Shown here: positions 9,683 to 21,710 of the stretch, one piece after another
Position numbering within the stretch: position 1 is the stretch's first letter
Layout: each line of letters starts with the position of its first letter
Source of the DNA: Coptis chinensis
Taxonomy: Eukaryota; Streptophyta; Magnoliopsida; Ranunculales; Ranunculaceae
Direction of reading: 5' to 3'
Assembly (NCBI GenBank): GCA_015680905.1
Contig: CM027385.1
Location: 26,728,501-26,792,500, forward strand
Length of the DNA: 64,000 bases
Notes under the pieces: model-generated
The model's input: the letters and a program-made list of their open reading frames with translations, nothing else
What the model was told of the DNA's origin: nothing
The model's database searches: none
Program-made: the position numbers and the translations under genes

Positions 9683-11472
9683 ACGGGAGATAAGGTAAGT
9701 TTTAGTTTCAGTTAGTGTCTGCTTATGTCCCAAGCAATTTGATTCTTGTTAATCCCATAACGGGTGGAACTCATATAGAGTTACGTCTATTTTTCTTTTT
9801 CTATATTAGTATGTTTTAACCTTGTTTTGCATATATTCCAGAATTTCACGGGTTTTCATGGTATTTTTCTACCTTTTTTATTTAAATACTTTGAGGACAA
9901 AGCATGCTTCTTGTTGGGGGCCATAGAAACACTTGTAATTAAGGCATCTGTTAGGATATAGATATATATAATATGCACTTGTTTTCTAGTAAAAATTACA
10001 AAAATTTAAAAATATAAATAAAAAGTTATGCTATACACTTAGGAATATTGGTATTGTTTTCTTTCTCTATGCTCTTAATAATTTAGAAGTCTCACGTAGC
10101 TTTCGCATTAGAATAGTTTTTAGAGACTTAGGTTAATATGTAGGTAATAATCTTTGCATCTATCTATAAATATATTACATGAGTATCTATGATTGTTTGG
10201 CAGTAAGTTTCTAAAATCTAGGCTAGACTACTTATTCTACAAATCCTGTGAGAATATAGCCTAAAGCTTTATATGAGTGAAACATTTGAGAAATGACACA
10301 AGGGAGAAGTAAAATCCGGATAGAGAAATCACACGTCCACTTGCTTGATCACTATACCATATCCTAAGCGAGAATTTAGGCCCTCTTTGGATTGATATAG
10401 CCAGAAATTCAAACCTTATGAAATTATTTTTCGCTAATCACCCCTCTGAGCTTTTCTTTAGCCTTTCATAAACCACAAATCCTTTAACCTTTTACAAAAC
10501 AAAATAAAAATAAAAAAATCAGCCTACCCATTCATAGAATGAGTCTGAGAATAGGATGAGTGAAGAAAAGGGAAGAGATAAACCTTTGTAAATAAAAATT
10601 AGTTAGTTGCTTCAGAAAAGAATAAGAAAAGAAAGTTTCTATCCAAATATAAAAATAAATAAAAGAAAAGAAAAATAAAGAGTTAGAACTCCAAAAAAAT
10701 AAAATGAGTCAAAAAGCCAAAATAAAAAGGCTAAGGATGGAAACAAAGTGTAGAAGCAAAAGAACAAGGGTTTCTCTATGTACGTAATATGAAAACCCTA
10801 TTATCTCAGACTTGTCCTCTTTGAATATCCATTTTCGTCCTTCTTAAACCATCTCCTAATCCCCGCAACACCTAATAAAGACCTCTAGCTCAATTAGGAA
10901 TAGGTTAGTGTGATAGGAAGTGGAAGATGTATTTGATCGACTCCGGCTTCCTTGTGTGTCATTGAGATTGTAAGGTAAAGTGTGCCCACAAGACCTTTGG
11001 AGTAAATAAACTTGAGCAAAAAAATCGAGTGGTTTTGTCTTGACATTTATGTGAGGACCTACTTAAGGACGCTATTCCAAGTTTTCAGAAATGGACCTGC
11101 TAGTGCATTTCTTAGTATTACTCATTGTATATATGTTTATTCGTAGATGATTGATTATTATGCGTATATTAACTTAGGTTTCGACTTGATTATTCTGTAT
11201 AAATTGCTAGTGAGATGTATAGATAATTGAGATATAAATAAGGAAACAATAGTTTATTTCTTAGTCGTTGTAGTATAGATGAAGTTTGTGAGTACCTTCC
11301 CTGGAAAACTCTCGTGAGGCTATAACTCGTCCACTAGGGAATTCCTAGTGGTTTAAGGCCTTGTTGCACATGGTTAATGCAATCGCACTAGGCAAAACGA
11401 GATTAGTTATAACTCCATTTTTTGTCACTTATTCTAATTTCTCATATTTGCTTGAGGACAAGCAAAATACTG
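9683..11472 (+). other. E1 non-coding 3' tail
   Basis: About 1.8 kb of AT-rich sequence has no supported gene. It includes A-rich tracts at 10490-10700 and a partial PPT-like site (GAGGACAAAGCATGCTTCTTGTTGGGGG, about 9893-9920). It is homologous to the tails of E2 (31645-33062) and E3 (50263-52072, minus). Confidence 0.8.
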
Positions 11473-11485
11473 TTTGGGGGTGGTT
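11473..11485 (+). other. E1 polypurine tract
   Basis: TTTGGGGGTGGTT sits immediately before the 3' LTR start TGATAAGAGCCC. This is the expected site of plus-strand priming. Confidence 0.85.
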
Positions 11486-12978
11486 TGATAAGAGCCCAAC
11501 ACTGTAGTTTTAACTCTTTAACAATAATACTTTTAGACCAATTATGCGAGTAATAAATAAGAGTTAATGCTGATTACGTGTTTTTATGTATTTCAGGAAT
11601 TGGAGTTAGTTATGTGCAGAAATGTATCACTTTTGCGAGATAAAGGAGCAAGGGTTGGTTACTAAGAAGTTCTGTGATTAAAGGCCAGGATTCAAGGAGA
11701 AAAAGCCTTTTTAAAGCCCGGCCAAAGCTGAAAAGTCAAAGTCAATGCGGGCAGAAACAACGCACAAAAGTCTACAGAACTTCCAAAGGCTATATCTTTG
11801 GACTTAAACCTCAGAATAGAGCCTACCTTATGTCAAAACGACCGGATCGGAAAGAGCTTTCTAATGGTCTAAACCTTTATCCAATCAGAGGAGAAGAGGT
11901 GGATGAAAAGTCTATTGAAGAAAAATCTAGCTGAAAAGGCCTCTGTGGACTAAAGAAATTGGGTTTTGGGCTCGATTTTCCGACCCAAAACATGGCTCCT
12001 CAGCCCATGCACGAAAATGTGGATCTTGTCTCCTCCATTTCAACACACAAGAAAAAAACTCTTAAGCAAGTAGTTTTTAGGTAGCCATCAGCATATACTT
12101 CTAGATCTAGTTTTTATATTCCATTAATTAGTTTTCAATAGCTTGTTTTAGATCTAGTTTTTACTTTGGAATAGATTAGTTAGAACAAGTAGATTATTAT
12201 TTGAGAATCAATATTTAGTTTTATAATAAAGTATTAGTTTTCATTTCCATTTAGTTATTGATTTAATTCTTATTTAGAATTAGTTTGTCTTCATTTGATA
12301 ATTAGTTAAATCATGATTATAGTTCAAATTAGTAAATTTACAATCTTTATATCATGTCTTACTTAAATTCATATAGAAATGATAGTTTAATAACTCTAGG
12401 CTAAACCTCCATCAGAGGGGTTTGAGGAAGTCTTGATGAAAACTTGATTTTTGCTAGCTTAAAAATCGTCGTGATAATCTATTCAATTCTAGAAAGTAAT
12501 TAGTTCACCATGAGAATGAGTTTGATTACTTCACATGCTAGTTATTATTTAGTAGAAATTGCCATGAATAATTAGGAATTAGAATACCATTTGTTATGCG
12601 AAAGCATTGACATTTAGATTATGGCATTTCTTTGTTAGTTGATTAAGTCGAATCATGGTGGAATCGAATTCCCCTAATTTATTCTCTATTGTCAAGTTAG
12701 TATTTGAATTCCATCATTTCATTATTCGTATCTTGTTAGTATAAATCACATCGTAGTATAATTTCCATCATACTCTCATTAACTTTGGATAAACCGATAA
12801 TCTTAGAAAACATTGAATACTAAAGAACTAGGAGTAGAACAAATCTTCTACTCCAACTCTATTGCAATAGCATCGAAAGTAGAAAACTTTGATAACACAA
12901 TCGGAAGTAGTTTTAGTTTTACTTGCGTTTGAGTTCCGTAACTTATTCGTAGGTAAAACTATATTTTTACTTATAGCA
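11486..12978 (+). repeat. E1 3' LTR
   Basis: It is 1493 bases long, begins TGATAAGAGCC and ends TATAGCA. It matches the 5' LTR closely except that it lacks the ~360-bp insertion. Confidence 0.95.
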
Positions 12979-13400
12979 CTGGACAAGTTCCTGATAAGCT
13001 TCCTAAGATAAGGCATGTCCATGAAGCATGTTCGTGTAAATCGTATATTGTGTCACGGACAGCTTATATAGTGTCCTTAACAACTTTTATATTGTTTATT
13101 AACTTGTTCAGATAGGACACTATATAAGCTTTCGACGACAGTATATACATACTCGAGGAAATATGTTTTTATAGTATATTTGTAATGCTTCGAATATTAT
13201 TACATTTTTGAGATATTTGAGATTATGTTGGTAGGTAGGTATAATGATTCAGGTAAATATTAAGACGATGATATATTTATATCATACAATGTTTCTATGT
13301 TTTATCACTAACAAATATTAAGATTAACATTATAGGGCACATAACAGTAGGCTGATTAGTAGACAATTGACCAAAATTACATTATAACAAACAAGTCTAT
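12979..13400. other. AT-rich remnant of a DUF1985/Ulp1-type transposon, no gene
   Basis: No coding signal was seen. It contains inverted copies of the motif TTATATAGTGTC / GACACTATATAA (about 13062 and 13115) and resembles 16380-16520. It is probably non-coding 3' sequence of the transposon that hosts S1. Confidence 0.55.
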
Positions 13401-14915
13401 TGATAAGAGCCCAAAACTGTAGTTTTAACCCCTTAGCAGTCATACTTTTAGACCAATTATGTGAGTAATAAGTAAGAGTTAATACTGATTACGTGTTTTT
13501 ATGTATTCAGGGCTTCAAAGTCAATTTAATGTGAGGAATGTGCCACTTTGATGAGATAAAGGAGCAATGGTTGGTTACTAAGGAGTTCGGTGATTAAAGG
13601 CCAAGATTCAAGAAGACAAAGCCTTTGTAAAGCCTGGTCAAAAGATGAAAAGTCAAAGTCCACGCATGGTAAACAAAGGTGCACAAAGTCAACAGAACTT
13701 CCGAAGACCATATCTTTAGACTTAGACCTCGGAATTGGGCCTACCTTATGTCAAAACGACCGGCTCGGAAAGAGCTTTCCAATGGTCCAAGCCTTGACCC
13801 AATCAGAGGAGCAGAAGTGGACGAAAAGTCTGTTGAAGCGAACTGCAGCTGAAGAGGCCTTTTTGGACTGAAAGAATTGGGTTTTGGGCCTGATTCTCTG
13901 GCCCAAAACATGGCTCCAAGCCCATGCACAATTTTTGGATCTGAATGTATAAAAACCAAAGCTTCACTCTTTGTTAAGGGTAGCTAGTTAGACCTAAAAT
14001 AATATAGATAAATCTAGATCTGTTTTCATTAATTAAATTAAGTTTTAGTTCCATTTTCAATTCTTGTTTTAGATTAAGTCTTTGAATCATTATTCTTGAT
14101 TGATTAGATAAATAAAAATAGTTATTTTAGCAATTTCGAATTGTGGTATTTCAATTTATAGATCTAGTTTTAATTATTGTTGGTTACCATTTCTTAGTTG
14201 TTAGTTAGAATTTAATCATTGTTTAGTTTAGATTAAGTAAATTTCGAATCTTGATATTATGTTTAGTTATAATAATATGGGAAATGATGTTTTGATGACT
14301 CAAGGCTAAAACCTCCATTAGAGGGGTTAATGAAGCCTTGATGAAAACTTAGTTGTTTAGTATAGAATCGTTGTAGAATCTATTCCACTCTAGAAGGTTA
14401 GGTGTTTAGCCATGAGAATGGGTGGGCGACTTCATATGCTAGTCGATTACTTGGTAGAAATGCCATGAACACTAGGGATTAGACTCGAAATTCTTGCCGA
14501 AAAAACGTAAGAATCGAGATACGACGATCTATACTAGGTTATTAAGTTGGATTCGAGGTGGATTTAATTCCCCTCTATTTCTTTATCTAGATTCAAACAA
14601 TCGTATTTCCGTAGCTTTCGTAGATTAACTTTAGTTTATATTTTATCTTGTTATTTATTATATCTTGTTATTTAAATTAACGCGTCTTGTTAGCATAACA
14701 TTTCGTAAAGCTCTCATTAGACCTAAGTTTGATTTCTTAGACTTAGAAAACAATCCATGCTAGGGAACTAGGAGTGGAACGAACTTCCTACTCCACTTAG
14801 TGCAATTCGCATCGAGAGTAGAAGCTTTGATAATTGAGATTAAAAGATCAGTTTTAGTTTACTTACGTTTTGAATTCATCGTTCATTTCGTAGGTAAACT
14901 ATTCATTTACTATCA
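13401..14915 (+). mobile_element. Solo LTR S1 (Athila family)
   Basis: It starts TGATAAGAGCCC and ends TATCA, with a perfect 5-bp target duplication TCTAT at 13396-13400 and 14916-14920. There is no internal region, so it arose by LTR-LTR recombination. It is a diverged relative of the E1-E3 LTRs. Confidence 0.95.
13947..13956 (+). promoter_or_regulatory. Candidate TATA box of LTR S1
   Basis: GTATAAAAAC lies downstream of the conserved CCCATGCACRATTTTGGATCTG block. The equivalent CATATAAAAAC is in S2 at 18206-18216. E1 and E3 LTRs lack a clear TATA here. Confidence 0.45.
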
Positions 14916-14951
14916 TCTATGAAAAAGAAGGAAGTCCCCACGAATAAAAGT

Positions 14952-16290
14952 TATACAGAGTATTTCATATTTTTGTCGATGTTGAGGAACTCATGTTTAG
15001 TAATACCACAGTCAACTAGGTCTTTTGCTACGGTATTGCGGATGCAATCTGCAGGTCTTCTGAATTGGAGGTGATCACCTCTGATTAATTGGTCTGCATA
15101 TGCAAGTACAAACACTCTTCAATTCCACCCATCAGTTTGTTTTATACAATCAACATGTTCTATTTGCCATTTCCGCTACAAGAATGTAGGGTGTATACAA
15201 TTTGGGTCGTGCAATAGGAGTCCATACGGGAGCAAAGCACAGAGCTTATCTATAGTTGGCGATGAGTCGATCACATTGGAAACCAATGAATCGTACACAA
15301 AACACGTCTAATTTTGAAAGTTGAAGACAACAAGGATCTAGTGTTGGTTGTTTCCCACGTTCAAAGCCATCATCAATCCCTTCGATTTTGCCGCGTGAGG
15401 GATGTGACTATTTTCTTGAACCAAGTCTTTGAAGGTCATGCTTAGGCTCCACGATATTATCGAACCAGTTTATGTAAGCTTTTCTGTTGTGGTTAGACTC
15501 CCATCACTGAGGGTGCCTTGCAGGGTTCTATATAACGTCTCCATCGAAACCTAAGTTAATAGACACAGAAGTAGTTTGTGTCACTGTATCAGAAAAAATG
15601 AAGAAGGACGATGGATGGGAATGTCTAATAAATTACTGGGATAAGCGTGTCAGGGATGATAGTGTATCTGGCATAATGTGTCTGGAAATCTGGATCCACC
15701 GTTTCATTATTCCACCTATTCAAAAGTTCCATGTAAACAGAAAGAACATGCGGGAAAAAAAATATAACAATAATAAATAAATAAAGCAAAAGAAGTTTGC
15801 CATTGTGTGTACATACTGGCGTTGATGGATTACTATAGGGTAATAATTTGTTTTCAAACCTCATCATTCAGCCATTGTTTGTCATAAAGCAAGTAGAAGC
15901 TCCTTAGATTAATGTGTAAGCCTCGGCCAAAACATCTGACTTTAATAAGTGGTGCAACAACTTCCATGTTTGGTTGATCATGCTGCCACCAGTACTGTGC
16001 TGTGACATAGGTGGTAGTGGTCCTTTTCACTGGATCATCCGTAAGTTCACCTCGAGTGCATACAGTAGAGTTTCTGGCAATTAGCGCATTCTTCTGAAAA
16101 GTATGATGAATCTTTTTTTGGCATAGTTTTTCCACTTCTTCTAGTACACTAACTTTGTTCCATTGGGACTCCTTATGTGCATTCGTTTTGTGAACTGGTC
16201 GTCGACAATATTGTTTGAGGACAGTACCCTCAAATACATTCTGACAAATCCAGATTAGTGGAATAGGCCGTTAGTACAATGCAATGGACT
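14952..16290 (-). pseudogene. Ulp1-type (C48) cysteine protease domain, second copy (Ulp1-B), degraded
   Basis: Read on the minus strand, the first segment (16290 to 15854) ends LLYDKQWLNDEV, the start of a Ulp1 catalytic domain. An interrupted second segment contains SVYMELLNRW (about 15730). Further frame-shifted segments include LLPYGLLLHDPN, DCIKQTDGWN and a C-terminal IRNTVAKDLVDCGITKHEF (about 14990-15060). Each block parallels Ulp1-A at 16880-20197. The active-site segment lacks the NNCG cysteine motif, and many stops are present, so it is dead. It is best explained as the 3' end of the transposon gene whose 5' end is gene B (41930-48746). Confidence 0.75.
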
Positions 16291-16879
16291 TCACAATAAA
16301 GTTGTATACATACTGAAGACAATTCACAACTTAAAGCTTTCTCTTCATCGGACATTTCCGTGAAGAGACACGTTCACAAGGGAACGTATATAGAATCTTG
16401 AACAGATTATATAGTGTCTTCAATAACTTATATAGTGGCTTCCATAACTTTGAAATTCTACTTATCAACTTGTTCCTGGTAAGCTTACATATGACACTAA
16501 ATTAGTTGTGACTAGACACTATATAAGGCGATTTTATCGGGCGTGGGTGAAGCGTGCGGGTTATATAGTCTCTTTGAGCAGTTATATTTCTTCAATAACT
16601 TTTAAATTTCCTCTTAAGAACTTGTTCGGGGAGGCTTTATATACTTCGGTATGCGTTTGAAGTTATATATGGTATTGTACAACTTATATAGTGTTATATA
16701 TAAGCCTAAATTAAAACGTTAGTAACTGTACATTAAAAAGTTGTTAACAAAACTAGATAAGGTGTTGGAAGAGATTATATAAGCTGCTCCCACAATCATG
16801 TTTAAGCTAAGTGTTTAAGTGAAAAAGAAAATAAAATTATCTTTGATATGCCGTTTTGAATATGTGTCATACTCTTGGT
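16291..16879. other. AT-rich region between Ulp1 copies
   Basis: No coding signal. It carries several direct and inverted copies of the TTATATAGTGTC motif (about 16394, 16424, 16510, 16690). The 3' end of transposon copy A must lie in or near it. I could not identify a terminus. Confidence 0.5.
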
Positions 16880-17663
16880 TTACACCTTATCATTAGTCTG
16901 GGTTTCATCCACTTCCTTTTCAGTACCGTCACCACCATCCTTTACAGTACCTTCTTTGTCGTCATTGAAGTCCACTTGACGACAACCAGCAGCCATCTTA
17001 ACATACTCTGCAGTAGTAATTCCACACTCTAATAAATCCTTTGTAATTGTCTGTCTGATGTATACTTTGCGTTTAGGGTCAAAATTTGGTGACCTATTCC
17101 TTAGAAGACAGTCAGCAAAGGTCAATGCATAGGCCCCACAATTGTTATCATCATTTTGTTTGTAGCAATCAGTGAACACAAACTTCCACTTGGTACCCAA
17201 TTTGGAGTGATCAATAGAGTCATTCTTGAAAGCCAACATCCCGTAAGGCAATACGGAGAGTACCTTCTCCAAAGTTGGCCTGGGGTCAAGCTCCCACTCC
17301 TCACCACTATCCCCTGTTTCCAAAGAATCAAAGATCTGAACAGACCAGTCTCTGAAGTTCACTACAATGAGAATCAAATGGATGTTGCCAATATTAACCA
17401 TCATCATCAAACACGGCTTGTTCGCTATATCGTTAACAAATGAAAGGAAAACCCTTGTCATGTTGCCTATGTGTAAAGAGCCTCCCAATATAGAATTTTT
17501 GACTTCTTCAATCTTGGTTTCCAAATCAATTTTGTCATCGTCAAGGGTCGCTGCCAAACTATTATGGGAAAAGTACATACAGCGATGTAGTCATGGAAAG
17601 GAAAATTTATTAGTTAAGGGCATCATGCAGGCTTTCTCATAAACGGACTTCATGGTGGGTCAG
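16880..17663 (-). pseudogene. Gene A, last exon: Ulp1-type C48 protease catalytic domain
   Basis: The 232-residue open frame at 17578-16880 carries the C48 cysteine protease pattern: His67 (IGNIHLILIVVNF), Asp84 (IFDSLE), Gln141 and Cys147 (YKQNDDNNCGAY). Ulp1 proteases cleave SUMO-like proteins, but plant transposon copies have unproven substrates. Upstream sequence to 17663 (MKSVYEKACM segment) is coding-like but crosses a stop. The gene reads from 37165 down to 16880 and is interrupted by S2 and E2. The C-terminus is Asp/Glu/Thr-rich. This domain is intact although the gene is not. Confidence 0.85.
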
Positions 17664-19142
17664 TGATAAGAGCCCAAAACTGTAGTTTTAACCCCTTAAC
17701 AATCGTACTTTTAGACCAATTATGTGAATAATAAGTAAGAGTTAATACTGATTACGTGTTTTTATGCATTTCAGGCTTCAAAGTCCATTATGTGCAGAAA
17801 TGTGCCACTTTAGCGAGATAAAGGAGCAAAGGTCGGTTGCTAAGGAGTTCTGTGATTAAAGGCCAATTTTCAAGAAGACAAAGCCTCTGTAAAGCCCAGT
17901 CAAAAGATGAAAAGTCAAAGTCCACGCGGGCAGAAACAATGCACAAAGTTAGCAGAACTTCCGAAGACCATATCTTTGGACTCAAACCTAGGAATTAGGC
18001 CTACCTTACGTCAAAACGACCGGCTCAGAAAGAGCTTTCCAATGGTCTAAGCCTTGAACCAATCAGAGGAGTCGAAGTGGACAAAAAGTTTGTCAAAGCT
18101 AACTCTAACTGAAGAGGCCTTTTTGGACTGAAAGAATTGGGTTTTGGGCCTGATTCTCTGGCCCAAAACATGGCTCCAAGCCCATGCACGATTTTGGATC
18201 TGAAACATATAAAAACAAAGAAAAGCTTAGCTCTTAAGTTATCTAGTTTTATTTAGAAAACTAGTTCCTTGTAATGGTAGCTAGGGTTAGATTAGAATAA
18301 TTTAGATCTAGATTTAGTTTTACATTAATTCATTAGTTAATTCTTGTTCAATTTCAGTATTACATTATTGTTATTCATTTGATTAGATTAATAAAATAGT
18401 TTATTATTATTCAATTCGTTTTTTGTCATTATATTTATAGATCTAGTTTAAATTCTTGTTGATATCATTTCTTAATTATTAATTAGATTTCAATTATTGT
18501 TTGTTAAATTAGTAAAGTTGGAATCTTGATATTATGTTTAGTTTAGATTCATATGGAAATGATTGGAATGATTCTTGGCTAAACCTCCATTAGAGGGGTT
18601 TTGAAGCCTTGATGAAAGCTTGATTTGTGTTAGCGTAGAATAGTTAAGTAATTCCTTTCCACTCTAGAAATGATTAGTTACCATGAGAATGGGTTTAATC
18701 GTTCACATGCTAGTTATAATTGGTAGAAATGCCATGTGTAATTAGGGATTAGGAAGAACCAATTGTTCTTAAAAGCAGTTCAATTAGGATTCTGACGATT
18801 AAATGGTCGTTAGCAAGTTAAGTTGAGTTATGGTGGAATCAAATCCCCCTAATTCCTTATCATAGAATCAACGTAGTATTTCTGTAGTTGAATTATCGTA
18901 TCTTGTTAGTATAAATTGAATCCGTAGTATAATCATAGAATAGAAATTTCACGTAACACATTACTCTCACCATTGTTCTTTGTGTTTGTTCAATTGAATT
19001 TGTTTAAGTCTTGAGAGTTAAGAGTGGAACGAATCCTGACTCTATATATATTGCATGAATCTATATGTGAGAGTAGGAAATAAAATATTGATACTGTAAG
19101 AATAAGGTTAGAGTAATCTAATTGAGTTTTTACGGGTTATCA
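17664..19142 (+). mobile_element. Solo LTR S2 (Athila family)
   Basis: It starts TGATAAGAGCCC, ends TTATCA, and has a perfect target duplication GTCAG (17659-17663 and 19143-19147). It interrupts gene A between the MYMELLRRW exon and the catalytic Cys exon, probably within an intron. A candidate TATA box is at 18206-18216. Confidence 0.95.
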
Positions 19143-20197
19143 GTCAGCTTTTATATGTCCTTAACAATTTTAACTTGTTAACTTGCTTTGGAAATCTTTT
19201 ATATGACACCATACACCTAATGGAAGACAGTAGATATGATTCTTAATACCCTATATAACATTTCTGTAAACACAATACTATAAGTTGTGAAGATTACCGA
19301 AAAGAATAACGCAGATATAATGTGGTACTTTTGTTCATGTACCATGTCCATGTACCAACGCCGCAACAATTCCATGTACATATCGACAGCCTACACAAAA
19401 TTAGTACAATTATTTAGGCAATATATTTCCAAACAACCGCGTAAGTAGAAGATCAGTGAGAGAGACATACGATATCATTGAGCCAATCATTCTTATACAA
19501 GGTGTAGAAGACAGACAAATCTATCTCATCTCGATAGCCGTACCATCTAATAACCTGTGTTGGGTTTGTACCAGGAAGATCGTGTAATTTCTAGTAATAC
19601 GTTACCCGTTGAGTAGTAGTAGTCAACTTTGAATAGTCATTGGGGAGCCTTCTCCGTAATGCAATCCCCGGTGGCCTATCCAGTAATGGGCCTTTGTTGA
19701 AAATGCTCCGAATCAAGGGTTAGTAGAAATGGGCAACTTCCTTTTCAAGTTCTAGACAGTTCACTGTGTAAAATTTGCGATGTCGCCTTCTCACCATGTT
19801 GGCCTACGCTGTAGAAGGAGACACAGAGTTTCGTCCGTCATCCTCATCATTACTGGACTGCTCACCATCATCCACATTCTTGTCCTGTTCACCACTCACC
19901 AATACCAGTGTAAAAATGTTCAGTCATAGAACTCGTCCAAATTGCAAATAAAATATAAAAAATGATATTTAACAGGGGCCGATTTAACAGCACAAGGAAA
20001 TTCTATTTAAATTTTAACCTTTGATTCAGTAGAAGTTTCTTTTAGATTCCCATCATCTGTCTTTGCCGCGTTAACCACTTCAACAGCAGGAACAGATACC
20101 TCAATGTCCGCAGGAACAGATTTCTCAATGTCCGCACCATCCCCAACAACAATGTCTACATCACCATTGTTTAGAGTGTTCAGAGCATTGTGATCAC
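19143..20197 (-). pseudogene. Gene A, middle exons: start of the Ulp1 domain and acidic linker
   Basis: On the minus strand, the frame coming from E2's other flank enters at 20197 and runs to about 20020, where AAAG/GTTAAA looks like a 5' splice site. A later exon (about 19800-19480) includes GPLLDRPPGIALRRRLPND and YKNDWLND, the W-L-x-D start of a Ulp1 domain. After an intron ending TTGTGTAG, the next exon reads AVDMYMELLRRW (about 19390). Some stops interrupt the middle exon. The segment pairs with 16291-17663 and 34570-37165. Confidence 0.7.
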
Positions 20198-21696
20198 TGA
20201 TAAAAGACCTAAACTGTAGTATAAAACCCTTAATAATACTACTTTTGGAACAATTATGCGAGTAATAAATAAGAGTTAATGCGTATGCTAATTACGTGCT
20301 TTTATGTATTACAGACATGGATCTCATTTATGTGCAAAAATGTGCCACTTTGGCGATATAAAGGAGCAAAGGGTTGGTTGTTAAGAAGTTCTGTGATAAA
20401 GGCCAAGATTCAAGGAGACAAGCCTTTATGAAGCCCGGTCCAAAGCTAAAAAGTCAACACGGGCAGAAATAGTGCACAAGTCAGTAGAACTTCCGAAGAC
20501 TATATCTTTGAACTCAGGCCTCGGATTTGGGCCTACCTTACGTCAAAACGACCGGCTCGTAAAGAGCTTTCTAATGGTCCAAGCTTTGATCCAATCAGAG
20601 GAGCAGAAGTGGACGAAAAGTTTGTTGAAGTCAATGCTAACTGAAAAGGGCTCTGTGGACTGAAGAAATTGGACTTTGGGCTCGATTTTCAGGTCCAATA
20701 ATGGCTCCTCAACCCATGCACGAAATTGTGGATCTGGTCTCCTCCTTTACATAAAACAAGACTTAGCTCTAAAGAAAGATATAGTTAGATAGCTTAGAAT
20801 AGGAAGTAGCCATTAAAATAGCTTGTAAATCTAGTTTTTGAATTCAATTAGTTAAATTAATTAGTTTCATTTCTTGTTTTAGATTAATTCTTAGAATCAT
20901 TGTTCTTCATTGATTAGATAAATAAAATAGTTTATTCTTGTTCATTTCGATTTTGTCATTTAAATTTGTAGATCTAATTTCAATTCTTGTTGTTATTCAA
21001 TTCTTAGTTATTAATTAGATTTGAAGTATTGTTTAATGAAAATTAGTAAAGTTCAAATCTTTATATTATGTCTAGTGTTAATTCAATGGGAAATGATAGC
21101 TTGATGAATCAAGGCTAAACCTCTATTAGAGGGGTTGAAGAAGCCTTGATAAAACCTGATCTTTGTTAACTTAGAAATCGTCGTGAGAGTTTATTCCACT
21201 CTAGAAGGTCGTTGATTCGCCATGAGAATGGGTGGACGACCACACATGCTAGTTATTAATAGGTAGAGATGCCATGTATAATTAGGGATTAGAATTACCA
21301 TTTTGATATGCGAAGCATTGCAATTTGGATCACGACGAGTCTTTGTTAGTTGATTAAGTCGAGTTAAGATGGATTCAATTCCCTTTAATTCTTTATCTAG
21401 ATTCAAAGCCTTAGCATCTTGTCATTTCGTTATTCGTATCTTGTCATTTGAATTCATATCGTAGTATAAATTCCCTCGTAAATCTCTCATTGACTTTGGA
21501 TAGACCATCAATTGTAGAAAACTTGAATGCTAAAGGACTAGGAGTGGAACGAATCTTCTATTCCAACTCTACGTCAATAGATTCGAGAGTAGAAAACAAA
21601 TATCTTTGATAAGTAACAGTTCAGTTTATAGTTTTACTTGCGTTTAGAGTTTCATCGCTTTATTTGTGAGTAAGACTATCTTTTTATCGTTTATCA
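20198..21696 (+). repeat. E2 5' LTR
   Basis: It is 1499 bases, begins TGATAAAAGACC (mutated from TGATAAGAGCCC), ends TTATCA, and matches 33076-34569. Confidence 0.95.
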
Positions 21697-21698
21697 AA

Positions 21699-21710
21699 TG
21701 GCGCTGCAGC
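21699..21710 (+). other. E2 primer-binding site
   Basis: TGGCGCTGCAGC lies two bases after the LTR, at the same position as in E1 and E3. It matches the tRNA-Asp complement TGGCGCCGTTGC at 9 of 12 positions. Confidence 0.65.

Larger units (their letters stand above)
1..12978 (+). mobile_element. Athila-like Ty3/gypsy LTR retrotransposon E1, non-autonomous, left end outside the window
   Basis: The order is 5' LTR, tRNA-Asp-like primer site, GC-rich leader, gag-protease, a unique 0.85-kb segment, ORF A, ORF B, a long non-coding tail, polypurine tract and 3' LTR. The family call rests on the primer site, the zinc knuckle plus DLGTS protease, and close similarity to E2, which has complete pol. 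E1 has no reverse transcriptase, RNase H or integrase, so it could only have moved with proteins supplied in trans. About 40 bases of the 5' LTR lie outside the window, so the target duplication cannot be checked; the five bases after the 3' LTR are CTGGA. Confidence 0.93.

Noticed and set aside
15598-15780. Plus-strand 60-codon frame
   Set aside because: It is antisense to the degraded Ulp1-B domain.
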